DNA of 64,000 bases from Streptacidiphilus sp. ASG 303 (lineage in GTDB: Bacteria; Actinomycetota; Actinomycetes; Streptomycetales; Streptomycetaceae), in contig NZ_JAJLRA010000031.1 of NCBI RefSeq assembly GCF_020991365.1, forward strand, positions 1-64,000, written 5' to 3'. This document shows positions 19,987 through 28,264 of the stretch, in pieces. The number at the start of each line of letters is the position of its first letter. Position 1 is the first letter of the stretch. Below the pieces are notes generated by a model. The model saw nothing but the letters and a program-made list of their open reading frames with translations. It was not told where the DNA came from and did not search any database. The translations under genes were made by a program, and so were the position numbers.

Positions 19987-20296
19987 GCCGGCCACTCTAC
20001 GGGTCGTCCCCGCCCGCCGCCCCGTGTTGTCCGCCACGCGAATCAAAACCCGCCCGCACGCCCACGGCGCTTCCCCCCGCCCGCGCGCCCCCTGTGCCCG
20101 GCCGTCCCCGAGTGCCGCCGGAGGGGCCGCGTCCGGGAACGGCGCCGCCTAGACTCGCGCGCGGCGGCCCGCGCCCGCCCGCCGCCGGGCCCGGACGCGG
20201 AGGACCGCGCACCGGGAGGCCGCACAGCCGGGCCCGCACAGCCGGGGCCGTCCGCAGAGCCCGCACAGCCGGGCCCGTCCACAGGGGGAGGACGCC
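19987..20296. other. divergent intergenic region, aminotransferase / prepilin peptidase
   Basis: 310 bases. The aminotransferase -10 box is at 19994-19999 (minus strand). TAGACT at 20152-20157 is a candidate -10 for the peptidase gene, giving a leader of about 140 bases. The leader has three copies of CGCACAGCCGGGNCC at 20221, 20235 and 20262. No gene seen. Confidence 0.55.
20221..20275. repeat. direct repeats in the leader of the prepilin peptidase gene
   Basis: Three copies of a 14-15 base unit (CGCACAGCCGGGCC and close variants) begin at 20221, 20235 and 20262. They lie just before GGGGGAGG, the ribosome site of the GTG at 20297. Confidence 0.6.
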
Positions 20297-20917
20297 GTGC
20301 CGCATCCGGACACCGCCGGCGCACTGGCCGGGGCAGCGCTCGGACTGGCCGCCGGGCCCTGGCTGCGCGCCACCGCCGCCCGCCACACCGGCGCCCCCCG
20401 GCTGCCCGCCGTGCAGGCCGCCGCCGCGGCCGCCCTGGCCCTGCTCGGCGCCGCCGTCGGCCTCGCGCCCGTCGCGGCCCCGCTCTGCTGGGCGGCGCTG
20501 CTCGGCGTGCCCCTCGCCTTCGTGGACGCCGCCGAGCACCGGCTGCCCGACGCGCTGACCCTCCCCGCCTTCGCCGGCACCGCGGTCCTGCTCGTCGCCG
20601 CGGCCCTCGGCTCGGGGAGGCCCGGCGTCCTGCCGCGCTGCCTGCTCGCCGCCCTCGCCCTGGGCGCGCTCTACGGCGCGACGGCGCTGGTCGCCCCGAT
20701 GGGCCTCGGCGACGCCAAGCTCGCCCCCACGCTCGGCGCGCTGCTCGGCTGGTACGGGTGGGGCGCCGTCCTCGCGGGCGTCTTCGCGGGCTTCCTGCTC
20801 GCCGGGCTCCACGGCGCGGTGCTGCTCGCCACCCGCCGGGCCCGCGGCGCCGACCCGCTGCCCTTCGGCCCGTTCATGCTGGCGGGCGCCCTGGCGGCCG
20901 TGCTGCTGGCGGCCTGA
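20297..20917 (+). CDS. A24-family prepilin peptidase (TadV/CpaA-like)
   Basis: 206 residues from GTG 20297, about seven membrane helices. The two catalytic aspartates are visible: LAFVDAAEHRLPDALTLP (first Asp in FVDAAEHRLPD) and MGLGDAKLAPTLGALLG, the G-x-GD-x-K motif. No N-terminal methylase zinc domain is present, so it is the short peptidase-only form. It should cleave leader peptides of type IV/Flp pilins in the membrane. No pilin or Tad genes are in the window, so its substrate is elsewhere. Confidence 0.92.
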   Translation: MPHPDTAGALAGAALGLAAGPWLRATAARHTGAPRLPAVQAAAAAALALLGAAVGLAPVAAPLCWAALLGVPLAFVDAAEHRLPDALTLPAFAGTAVLLVAAALGSGRPGVLPRCLLAALALGALYGATALVAPMGLGDAKLAPTLGALLGWYGWGAVLAGVFAGFLLAGLHGAVLLATRRARGADPLPFGPFMLAGALAAVLLAA

Positions 20918-21015
20918 GCCGCTCCGGCGCCCCCGGACAGCCGGATCCCGGTCCCGGACGTGCGGCGGCCCCGGCGCGCGCGGTGCGCCGGGGCCGCCCG
21001 CCGTGGGGCCGCCGT

Positions 21016-22605
21016 CTACGGCAGGGCGTGGACGTGGGCGCCCACCGTGTCCGAGAAGGCGTTGCCGTTCGCCGCGTCCCAGTTGGCCGACCAGGCCATC
21101 GCGCCCCTGATGCCGGGCCACTTCGCCGGCGGCACGAAGGAGCCGCAGTGGTCGCCGGCCGCCAGGCAGTCCAGGGCGTCGTCCACCACGGACGGCTGCA
21201 CGTACCCGCTGCCCGCCGCGCTCGCGGAGGCGGGGACGCCGATGCCGACCTGGGAGGGGTCGAGGCCCCCCTGGACCTGGGTGCAGACCTGGGAGGTGAT
21301 GAAGTCGACCGTGCCCTGGGAGTGGACCCTGCCGTCGCAGCCGTTCATCGGACCCGAGTTGTAGAACTGGGTGTTGACGACGGTCAGGACGTCCTTCACC
21401 GCCAGCGCCAGCCGGAAGTAGGCGCTGTCGGTGCTGTCCATCCCGAGGGTCTCGGGCGCCATGGTGAGCACGAAGCCCGGCCCGGCCTCGGACGCCAGGG
21501 TGTGCAGCGCCTGGGCCATGGACGTGGCGTCGACGCCGTTCTCCAGGTCGACGTCGATCCCGTCGAAGCCGTACTGCCGCATCAGCGCGTACGCGCTGTC
21601 GGCGAAGTTCGCCGCCGTGGCGGAGTCGGTGACCGAGACGTTGCCGTTCTGCCCGCCGACCGAGAGCACGACCTTCTTGCCGGCCGCGTGCTTCGCGGCG
21701 ACGTCGGCCTTGAAGTCGTCGTCCGTGTAGCCGCCCAGCTTCGAGGAGAGCGCCGGGTCGAGGGCGAAGGTGATGCCGCCGGGCCGGGACGGGTCGGCGT
21801 CGGCGAAGGCGACGGCGACGATGTCGTACGCGTCCTGGACGTCGCGGAGCCGCTGCACCGCCGCCCCGTTGTCGAAGTCCTGCCAGTAGCCGGTCACGAG
21901 GTGCCCCGGCAGGCCGCCGGACGGGGGCTGCGAGGCCGACGGCGGCGGGGCGGAGGCTGGGGACTGCGAGGCCGGCGGCGGGGAGGTCGCGGGCTGCGAG
22001 GCCGGCGACGCGGACGACTGCGCCGTGGGGGACTGCGAGGGCTGCGCGGTCGGGGACGCCGACGGGGAGGGGCTCGCCGCGCCGCCGGGACCGGTCAGCA
22101 CGACGTCGTCCGCGCCGAAGGCGCCCTGCGCGTACCAGCCGTGCACGTAGACGGTGACGCTGGTGGTGGAGGCGCCGGTGCGGAAGGTGGTGCTCAGCTG
22201 GCTCCAGGACGACGAGGTCGTCCAGGTGGAGACGTCGGTGGTCCCGTTCCCCTTCGTCCCCAGGTACACGAAGGGGCCCCGCACCCAGGCGCTCAGCGTG
22301 TAGGCGGTGTTCGGCCGCACGGACACCTTCTGCCGGCACTGCCCGGTGTCGGTGGCGCTCGGCGTGGACTTCAGGGCGTACGTGCCCGCGTGCACGGACG
22401 CCGTGGTGACGGACGCCTTCCCGGAGCAGGTCCAGTTCGCCCCGGAGCCGGCCTCGAAACCGCCGTTGACGACCTGGTTGCCGTCGGCGGCGCTGGCACC
22501 GCCCGGTGCGAGGGCCGTCGCGGCCGCGGCCGCGGCGAGTGCGGCGGCGCCGGCGGCGAGGGCTCCGACGGCGCGCCTGCGCCGTCTGTGGGCAGCACGT
22601 CCCAT
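21016..22605 (-). CDS. secreted GH18 chitinase with N-terminal carbohydrate-binding module
   Basis: 529 residues from ATG 22603-22605, ten bases after AAGGAG. An Arg-rich signal peptide (MGRAAHRRRRR, then an Ala-rich core) ends near GGASA-ADG at about residue 40. A carbohydrate-binding module follows (NGGFEAGSGANWTC to VVLTGPGG, about 43-165), then a Ser/Pro/Ala/Gln linker of about 65 residues and the GH18 barrel. The catalytic motif DGIDVDLE has Glu355 as acid/base; SVGGQNG and the final AMAWSANWD are family blocks. It hydrolyses chitin outside the cell. I see no DasR-type site upstream. Confidence 0.95.
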   Translation of the reverse strand: MGRAAHRRRRRAVGALAAGAAALAAAAAATALAPGGASAADGNQVVNGGFEAGSGANWTCSGKASVTTASVHAGTYALKSTPSATDTGQCRQKVSVRPNTAYTLSAWVRGPFVYLGTKGNGTTDVSTWTTSSSWSQLSTTFRTGASTTSVTVYVHGWYAQGAFGADDVVLTGPGGAASPSPSASPTAQPSQSPTAQSSASPASQPATSPPPASQSPASAPPPSASQPPSGGLPGHLVTGYWQDFDNGAAVQRLRDVQDAYDIVAVAFADADPSRPGGITFALDPALSSKLGGYTDDDFKADVAAKHAAGKKVVLSVGGQNGNVSVTDSATAANFADSAYALMRQYGFDGIDVDLENGVDATSMAQALHTLASEAGPGFVLTMAPETLGMDSTDSAYFRLALAVKDVLTVVNTQFYNSGPMNGCDGRVHSQGTVDFITSQVCTQVQGGLDPSQVGIGVPASASAAGSGYVQPSVVDDALDCLAAGDHCGSFVPPAKWPGIRGAMAWSANWDAANGNAFSDTVGAHVHALP

Positions 22606-22896
22606 GGATGCGGGTCTCCTTGCGTGCGGGCGGCCGCCGCGACCGGGGGAGGACGCGAGGGCCCGGTGGGGAGGAAGGGAAGGGGGCGCGGCGCGACCCG
22701 TCCCGTGCACCCGGGGCGCGCCGGAACCGCGCCCCACACCGTGGGCTGGACCCCTGCCGGGCGTCAAGGCCGGTGCATCCCCTTACGGCTCCCTTAAGGA
22801 AGGCATCAGGAAGGCTGAAGGCCCGCCCCCGCCGGTCGCGGTGACGGGCCTTCCCGCAGTGCCCCGGGGAGCGCTCCCCGGTCCCCGGGCGCCCCC

Positions 22897-23937
22897 TCAG
22901 GCCTCCGTGGAACGCGCCCAGAGGTTGAGGTCCGCGTCGGTGGCGTACCGGTCGATCTCCGCCAGCTCCTCGTCGGTCAGGCGCGGCCCGTGGACCGCCG
23001 CCACGTTCGCCTCCAGCTGGGCGACCGACGAGGCGCCGATCAGCGCCGAGGTCACCCGCTCGTCGCGCAGCAGCCAGGTCAGCGCCAGCTGGGCCAGCGT
23101 CTGGCCGCGGCGCTCCGCGATGCCGTTGAGGGCGCGCAGCTTGCCCAGCGTCTCCTCGGTGAGGGAGGACGGGTCCAGCGACTTGCCCTGGGTCGCGCGG
23201 GAGCCCTCGGGGACGCCGCGCAGGTACTTGTCGGTGAGCAGCCCCTGGGCCAGCGGCGCGAAGCCGATGCAGCCGGCGCCCGCCTCCTCCAGCACGTCCA
23301 GCAGGCCGTCCTCCTCCAGCCAGCGGTTGAGCATGGAGTAGGAGGGCTGGTGGATCAGCAGCGGCACGCCCAGGTCGGCGAGGATCGCCGCGGCCTCGCG
23401 GGTCCGCTCCGCGTTGTAGGAGGAGATGCCGACGTACAGCGCCTTGCCCTGCTGCACCGCGGAGGCCAGGGCGCCCATGGTCTCCTCCAGGGGCGTCTCC
23501 GGGTCGAAGCGGTGCGAGTAGAAGATGTCGACGTGGTCCAGGCCCATGCGGGTCAGCGACTGGTCGAGGCTGGACAGCAGGTACTTGCGCGAGCCCCACT
23601 CGCCGTACGGGCCGGGCCACATGTCGTACCCGGCCTTGGTGGAGATCACCAGCTCGTCGCGGTACGGGCGGAAGTCGGCGGCGAGGTGGCGGCCGAAGTT
23701 CGCCTCGGCCGAGCCGTAGGGCGGGCCGTAGTTGTTCGCCAGGTCGAAGTGGGTGACGCCCAGGTCGAAGGCGCGGCGCAGGATGGCGCGCTGGGTCTCC
23801 ATCGGCCGGTCGTCGCCGAAGTTGTGCCACAGGCCGAGCGAGACGGCCGGCAGCTTCAGCCCGCTCCGGCCGGTGCGGCGGTACTCCATGCGGCCGTCGT
23901 AGCGGTCCTCGGCGGCCCGGTGGGGGGAAGGGATCAT
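22897..23937 (-). CDS. aldo/keto reductase, YghZ / L-glyceraldehyde-3-phosphate reductase type
   Basis: 346 residues from ATG 23935-23937; longer in-frame starts lack family support and GAAAGG lies ten bases upstream. The family start MEYRRTGRSGLKLPAVSLGLWHNFGD matches the E. coli YghZ group by block. Catalytic Tyr is in FDLANNYGPPYGSAE, with Lys in ISTKAGYDMWPGPYG, and the NADPH-binding C-terminus in SALIGASSVAQLEANV. An AT-rich inverted repeat at 23958-23979 lies in its promoter. Methylglyoxal or aldehyde detoxification is the usual proposed role. Confidence 0.92.
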   Translation of the reverse strand: MIPSPHRAAEDRYDGRMEYRRTGRSGLKLPAVSLGLWHNFGDDRPMETQRAILRRAFDLGVTHFDLANNYGPPYGSAEANFGRHLAADFRPYRDELVISTKAGYDMWPGPYGEWGSRKYLLSSLDQSLTRMGLDHVDIFYSHRFDPETPLEETMGALASAVQQGKALYVGISSYNAERTREAAAILADLGVPLLIHQPSYSMLNRWLEEDGLLDVLEEAGAGCIGFAPLAQGLLTDKYLRGVPEGSRATQGKSLDPSSLTEETLGKLRALNGIAERRGQTLAQLALTWLLRDERVTSALIGASSVAQLEANVAAVHGPRLTDEELAEIDRYATDADLNLWARSTEA

Positions 23938-23957
23938 CAGGTCGGGGCCTTTCGAGT

Positions 23958-23979
23958 TTGTTGTTCGTGTAAACAATAA
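23958..23979. promoter_or_regulatory. AT-rich inverted repeat between aldo/keto reductase and prenyl synthase genes
   Basis: TTGTTGTT-CGTGTA-AACAATAA: eight-base arms with seven of eight pairs, 21 bases upstream of the reductase ATG. Its low G+C in this sequence context and its position suggest an operator or the core of a divergent promoter. The uppS-type gene's own -10 (TACCCT) is at 24035-24040. Confidence 0.6.
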
Positions 23980-24074
23980 CGGCCCCGGGCCGCCCGTCCA
24001 CCAGGGGGTTTCGTCTGCGTACGGCCGACCGGAGTACCCTGCTCGCGGGCAAGCGCACGGAGGGGCTGAGCACC

Positions 24075-24866
24075 ATGGGTCTGCGGGACCTGGTCTATCG
24101 CACGCCGGGTCTGCGGAACCTGGTCTACGGGGTGTACGGGCGCCGCGTCGAGGCGCACCTCGACCCTGCCCGGACGCCGCGGCACGTGGGCGTCATGCTC
24201 GACGGCAACCGCCGCTGGGCCCGGGCCGCCGGCATCAGCACGGCCGACGGGCACCGCCGGGGCGCCGACAAGATCCAGGAGTTCCTGGGCTGGTGCGACG
24301 AGACCGGCGTCGAGGTCGTCACCCTCTGGCTGCTCTCCACCGACAACCTCGGCCGCCCGGCCGAGGAGCTGGTCCCGCTGCTGGGGATCATCGAGGACGC
24401 GGTGCGGGGCATGGCCGAGGCCCGCCGCTGGCGCGTGCACCCGGTGGGCGCCCTCGACCTGCTCCCGGAGAGCACCTCCCGGGTCCTCAAGGACGCCGAG
24501 CAGGCCACCCACGACGTGGACGGCATCCTCGTCAACGTCGCCGTCGGCTACGGCGGCCGGCACGAGATCGCCGACGCGGTGCGGTCGCTGCTCCAGGAGC
24601 ACGCGGCCCTCGGCACCTCCCTCGACGACCTGGCCGACACCCTCGACACCGAGTCCATCGCCGCCCACCTCTACACCCGCGGCCAGCCCGACCCCGACCT
24701 GGTGATCCGCACCTCGGGCGAGCAGCGGCTGTCGGGCTTCCTCCTCTGGCAGAGCGCCCACAGCGAGTTCTACTTCTGCGAGGCGTACTGGCCGGCGTTC
24801 CGGAAGGTGGACTTCCTGCGGGCGCTGCGGGACTACGCGGTGCGCAACCGGCGCTTCGGGGGCTGA
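24075..24866 (+). CDS. cis-isoprenyl diphosphate synthase (UppS family, Z-FPP synthase-like)
   Basis: 263 residues from ATG 24075 behind a GGAGGGG ribosome site. The family core is complete: VMLDGNRRWARAAG with the Mg-binding Asp, WLLSTDNLGRP, VNVAVGYGGRHEI, and DLVIRTSGEQRLSGFLLWQSAHSEFYF. The full-family range includes undecaprenyl (C55) synthases and the short-chain Z-FPP synthases of mycobacteria. The compact length and the sequence pattern around GQPDPDLVIRTSGEQRLSGFL look more like the short-chain group, which primes a second long-chain enzyme. Chain length needs an assay. Cytoplasmic or membrane-associated. Confidence 0.92.
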   Translation: MGLRDLVYRTPGLRNLVYGVYGRRVEAHLDPARTPRHVGVMLDGNRRWARAAGISTADGHRRGADKIQEFLGWCDETGVEVVTLWLLSTDNLGRPAEELVPLLGIIEDAVRGMAEARRWRVHPVGALDLLPESTSRVLKDAEQATHDVDGILVNVAVGYGGRHEIADAVRSLLQEHAALGTSLDDLADTLDTESIAAHLYTRGQPDPDLVIRTSGEQRLSGFLLWQSAHSEFYFCEAYWPAFRKVDFLRALRDYAVRNRRFGG

Positions 24867-25212
24867 GGCCCCCGCCCGTCCGTCCTCCCCGCCTGTCCTC
24901 CCCGGCGGCAGGCCCTTCCCGTCCCGCGCGGCGGGCGGGTGCCGCCCGGGCGAACGCCGTGTGAACGGGACCGGACGGGACCGCCCGCAGGGCACCCGGT
25001 CCTCCCGCTCCGGCCGCGACGGGTGCGGAAAGAGTCCGATACCCCCCTCCCACAAGGGCAAACGCCCCCGGCGGATGATCCGTCAGTTGCTCTTCGGCCG
25101 CATGCACCGGTCACTGCGAGGGAATACTCCCGCCAGACCGGGACCTCGCCCATCGGGGCCGCGGGGACCGGTGAGCCGCGGATGACGAAGGGTCATCCGC
25201 CCGGGAGGCCTT
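24867..25212. other. intergenic region upstream of the PIN-PhoH gene
   Basis: 346 bases. The first about 100 are G+C-rich with weak stems. Around 25040-25130 the composition is more mixed, consistent with a promoter region. At 25178-25200 a perfect 9-bp hairpin stands just before the PhoH ribosome site. No convincing small frame. Confidence 0.5.
25178..25200 (+). promoter_or_regulatory. hairpin directly upstream of the phoH ribosome site
   Basis: GCGGATGAC (25178-25186), loop GAAGG, GTCATCCGC (25192-25200): a perfect 9-bp stem. The Shine-Dalgarno GGGAGG follows at 25203-25208 and the GTG start at 25213. As RNA it could modulate ribosome loading; as DNA it is a possible dimeric operator. Confidence 0.55.
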
Positions 25213-26532
25213 GTGGTCAGTTCCAAGAGCCGCCGGACGCACGACCGGCGCACGTACGTTCTCGACACCAGCGTGCTCCTGGCCGACCCGATGGCCATGA
25301 CCCGTTTCGAGGAGCACGAGGTCGTGCTCCCGGTGGTCGTGGTCACCGAGCTCGAGGCCAAGCGGCACCACCCGGAGCTGGGCTACTTCGCCCGCCAGGC
25401 GCTGCGGCTCCTGGACGACTACCGGGTCCGGTTCGGGCGGCTGGACGAGCCGATCCCGGTCGGCGAGATCGGCGGCACCATCAGGGTGGAGCTCAACCAC
25501 TCCGACCCCTCCGTGCTCCCGGCCGGCTACCGGCTCGGCGACAGCGACACCCGCATCCTCGCGGTCGCCCGCAACCTCCAGGCCGAGGGGTACGACGTCA
25601 CCGTCGTCTCCAAGGACCTGCCGATGCGCATCAAGGCGAGCTCGGTCGGCCTCCTCGCGGAGGAGTACCGGGCGGAGCTGGCCATCACCTCCGGCTGGAC
25701 CGGCATGTCCGAGCTCCAGGTCTCCGGAGAGGAGGTGGACGCGCTCTTCGCCCAGGACGGGGTGGACATCGAGCAGGCCCGCGACCTGCCCGTGCACACC
25801 GGCCTGGTGCTGACCTCCGAGCGCGGGCGCGCGCTGGGGCGGGTCGCCGGGGACGGCCGGGTGCGGCTGGTCCGCGGCGACCGGGAGGCGTTCGGACTGC
25901 GCGGGCGCAGCGCCGAGCAGCGGGTCGCCCTCGACCTGCTGCTCGACCCCGAGGTGGGCATCGTGTCGATGGGCGGGCGGGCCGGCACCGGCAAGTCCGC
26001 GCTGGCGCTCTGCGCGGGGCTGGAAGCCGTGCTCGAGCGCCGGCAGCACCGCAAGGTGATGGTGTTCCGGCCGCTGTACGCGGTCGGCGGCCAGGAGCTC
26101 GGCTACCTGCCGGGCAGCGAGGCCGAGAAGATGAGCCCCTGGGCGCAGGCGGTCTTCGACACCCTCTCGGCGGTGACCACCGCGGACGTCATCGAGGAGG
26201 TCGTCGGGCGCGGGATGCTGGAGGTGCTGCCGCTGACCCACATCCGGGGCCGGTCGCTGCACGACGCGTTCGTGATCGTCGACGAGGCGCAGTCGCTGGA
26301 GCGGAACGTGCTGCTCACGGTCCTCTCCCGGATCGGCCAGGGCTCCCGGGTGGTGCTGACCCACGACGTGGCCCAGCGCGACAACCTGAGGGTGGGCCGG
26401 TACGACGGGGTGGTCGCGGTGGTGGAGAAGCTGAAGGGGCACCCGCTCTTCGCCCACATCACGCTGACCCGTTCGGAGCGGTCGCCGATCGCGGCCCTCG
26501 TCACCGAGATGCTGGAGGACGTGCAGCCGTAG
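25213..26532 (+). CDS. PIN domain-PhoH fusion (PhoH2 type)
   Basis: 439 residues, GTG start with GGGAGG four bases before it. The N-terminal PIN nuclease domain (about 14-150) has [14 protein letters not shown] with the first metal Asp, the ELEAKR helix, and [13 protein letters not shown] with further acidic residues. The C-terminal PhoH ATPase domain (about 230-435) has Walker [13 protein letters not shown], Walker [11 protein letters not shown], and [11 protein letters not shown]. PhoH2 proteins of actinobacteria are RNA helicases/nucleases; in mycobacteria an antitoxin-like short gene lies upstream, but I see none here. Followed by a strong terminator. Confidence 0.95.
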   Translation: MVSSKSRRTHDRRTYVLDTSVLLADPMAMTRFEEHEVVLPVVVVTELEAKRHHPELGYFARQALRLLDDYRVRFGRLDEPIPVGEIGGTIRVELNHSDPSVLPAGYRLGDSDTRILAVARNLQAEGYDVTVVSKDLPMRIKASSVGLLAEEYRAELAITSGWTGMSELQVSGEEVDALFAQDGVDIEQARDLPVHTGLVLTSERGRALGRVAGDGRVRLVRGDREAFGLRGRSAEQRVALDLLLDPEVGIVSMGGRAGTGKSALALCAGLEAVLERRQHRKVMVFRPLYAVGGQELGYLPGSEAEKMSPWAQAVFDTLSAVTTADVIEEVVGRGMLEVLPLTHIRGRSLHDAFVIVDEAQSLERNVLLTVLSRIGQGSRVVLTHDVAQRDNLRVGRYDGVVAVVEKLKGHPLFAHITLTRSERSPIAALVTEMLEDVQP

Positions 26533-26604
26533 CAGCCGTAGCAGCCGGAGCGGCCCCGGCGGCCGCAGCGCCAAAAAAGGACAGAAAAGAATAATTAGCG
26601 TCAA

Positions 26605-26632
26605 AAGGGGTCGGGCTTTCGCCCGGCCCCTT
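26605..26632 (+). terminator. intrinsic terminator after the PIN-PhoH gene
   Basis: Twelve-base arms at 26605-26616 and 26621-26632, all paired (one T-G wobble), loop TTTC. It is preceded by an A-rich and followed by a T/C-rich stretch, unusual here and the best textbook terminator in the window. Confidence 0.85.
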
Positions 26633-26847
26633 CCTCCTTTCCGCGCCCCTTCCGTTCCCCTTCCCGGCCGCCGCCCCTTTCGTCCGCTTTCCGGCCCCGC
26701 CGGCCGGCGCCCCCGGCGGCGCGGGACCCGCCCCGTCGCGCCCCCGGCGCGCCCCCAACTCCCCTGCTCCGCCCGGCGGAGGGCCCGGAAGACTAACGCC
26801 GCCTTAAGGCCCGCGGGGGGAGAACCCCGAAGTCCCAGGTGGATGAG

Positions 26848-26883
26848 GCGTGTGAATTTCGACACGCAACCGGGAATTGCGTG
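26848..26883 (+). promoter_or_regulatory. overlapping mutually exclusive hairpins in the transglycosylase leader
   Basis: GCGTGT (26848-26853) can pair with ACACGC (26862-26867); the overlapping CACGCAA (26863-26869) can instead pair with TTGCGTG (26877-26883). Both cannot form at once. It lies about 270 bases before the start codon. A leader switch is a hypothesis. Confidence 0.4.
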
Positions 26884-27151
26884 GACACGTCTCCGTCGGG
26901 CATGGTGTGGGTTCTGTCAGGCCCCGCGTACGGCGTGACAAGCCGCCTCCGGGCGGCGGCGTCGCCACTTCACGGTGACGGTGTGTGCGAACAACTGAAG
27001 ACCGGTGAAGCCGTACGCCGCCCGAGATCCACGTCCCGTCCCACCGGGGCGGCGGGCCAGCGCCTCCCGTGACCGGCACCGGTGGAGGCCAGCGACAGGG
27101 GCTAGGTCGCGTCCGCACGGTCACGCGCGGTCGATGCTGGAAGGAAACCAT

Positions 27152-27847
27152 GTGACTCGGATCTCGGTCCGGGGAGTCGCCGTGGCCTCCGCCACCGCCG
27201 TCACCGCAGTCGGTGCCGTCGTGGGCGTTGCGTCGGGCAGCGAGGGCAAGACCACGCAGACGGTCGATGTCGCCGGCGCCACCCTGCTCGCGGACATCCC
27301 CTCCGGCGCCCAGGCGCAGACCATCAGCGACAACATCGGCCGACAGGCCGACGCACAGGCCAGCGCCGCCGACGCCGCCGCCAAGAAGGCCGCCGAGGAG
27401 GCGGCCCGCAAGCGCGTCGCCGAGGTCGCCAAGGCCAAGGCGGAGGCCGAGCGGAAGGCCAAGGCCGCCGCCGAGGCGGAGGCCAAGCGCAAGGCCGAGG
27501 CCGCCAGCCGCGCCAAGGCGCGCGCGCTCCTCGCCGCGCCCGTCGTCGACGTGTCCCCCGGATCGGTCCAGGCGCTGGCCCGCTCCATCATCGGCAACGA
27601 CACGCAGTTCCAGTGCTTCTCGAACATCGTGGAGCGCGAGAGCGGCTGGAACTACCAGGCCACCAACGCCGGCTCCGGCGCCTACGGCCTCGTCCAGGCG
27701 CTGCCCGGCTCCAAGATGGCCTCGGCCGGCGCGGACTGGCGCACCAACCCCGCCACCCAGATCAAGTGGGGCCTGAACTACATGAACTCCCGGTACGGCA
27801 GCCCCTGCGGCGCCTGGAGCTTCTGGCAGGCGCACAACTGGTACTGA
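27152..27847 (+). CDS. secreted lysozyme-like (transglycosylase SLT) protein
   Basis: 231 residues from GTG 27152, seven bases after GGAAGG. N-terminal signal/anchor: ISVRGVAVASATAVTAVGAVVGVASG. Residues about 60-130 form an Ala/Lys/Glu-rich coiled coil (KKAAEEAARKRVAEVAKAKAEAE). The C-terminal about 85 residues are lysozyme-like: VERESGWNYQATNAGSGAYGLVQALPG with the catalytic Glu in ERESGW, and the final WSFWQAHNWY, where two Cys (QCFSN, SPCGAW) may form a disulfide. It should act on peptidoglycan outside the membrane. The long structured leader suggests RNA-level control. Confidence 0.88.
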   Translation: MTRISVRGVAVASATAVTAVGAVVGVASGSEGKTTQTVDVAGATLLADIPSGAQAQTISDNIGRQADAQASAADAAAKKAAEEAARKRVAEVAKAKAEAERKAKAAAEAEAKRKAEAASRAKARALLAAPVVDVSPGSVQALARSIIGNDTQFQCFSNIVERESGWNYQATNAGSGAYGLVQALPGSKMASAGADWRTNPATQIKWGLNYMNSRYGSPCGAWSFWQAHNWY

Positions 27848-28264
27848 GCCGGCCGGCACCGGGCGACCGGTTCCGGGAGGGGCCCACCCGTCCCGGCACC
27901 GCGCCCTGCGCGCCCCGGCCCCGTGCAGCACGGCGGGCGGACGCCCCCGACCCTCCCGGGTCGGGGGCGTCCCCGTCCGTACGGCCGCCGCCGGGGCTGC
28001 CGGAAGGGGTCGCCCCGCCGGCGGACCGCCCGGGCGGGGTGTGTGCGGCCCGCCCGCACCGGCTCCCGTTCCCGGGCCCGGTGCGCCGGAAACCGCCGTG
28101 ATCGCCGCCTTTGACCCGGAATCATCTCCGACTCCCCGGACCCTCCCGCGTCCTGCACGAATTGGACACCCGGACAGCGGGTACGGTCGAGCACACATCC
28201 GGCGTGCGCGCCGGGACTCACCGCAGGCCGCAGCCCGGCCGCGCAGAGCCAGGGGAGAGGGACG
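27848..28264 (+). other. intergenic region upstream of the AI-2E family gene
   Basis: 417 bases. It begins with the transglycosylase terminator at 27939-27972. TACGGT at 28182-28187 is a candidate -10 for the next gene, with a leader of about 75 bases ending in GGGGAGAGG before GTG 28265. No gene between. Confidence 0.5.
27939..27972 (+). terminator. stem-loop after the transglycosylase gene
   Basis: Perfect 15-base arms at 27939-27953 and 27958-27972 around a 4-base loop (TCCC), about 90 bases past the stop codon. Confidence 0.75.

Larger units (their letters stand above)
26533..27151 (+). other. 619-base intergenic region with long leader for the transglycosylase gene
   Basis: The left part holds an A-rich stretch and the phoH terminator (26605-26632), then about 180 bases of C/T-rich DNA with no frame. 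From about 26838 it resembles a long untranslated leader: overlapping hairpins at 26848-26883, further G+C stems, and finally GGAAGGAA before the GTG at 27152. The c-di-AMP (ydaO) riboswitch that often precedes such genes in streptomycetes was looked for; its GGGTGAATCC-type core is not apparent. Confidence 0.55.

Noticed and set aside
18004-22797. 1597-residue plus-strand open frame opposite the aminotransferase and chitinase
   Set aside because: Composition is that of a reverse-strand shadow; the real genes have intact catalytic motifs on the minus strand.
22606-22896. DasR (dre) operator upstream of the chitinase gene
   Set aside because: No site resembling the ACTGGTCTAGACCACT consensus is seen in the 290 bases upstream.
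26838-27151. c-di-AMP (ydaO) riboswitch upstream of the transglycosylase gene
   Set aside because: The location fits known streptomycete examples, but I could not find the conserved GGGTGAATCC-like and CCGACAGC-like cores by eye. A covariance-model search would decide.
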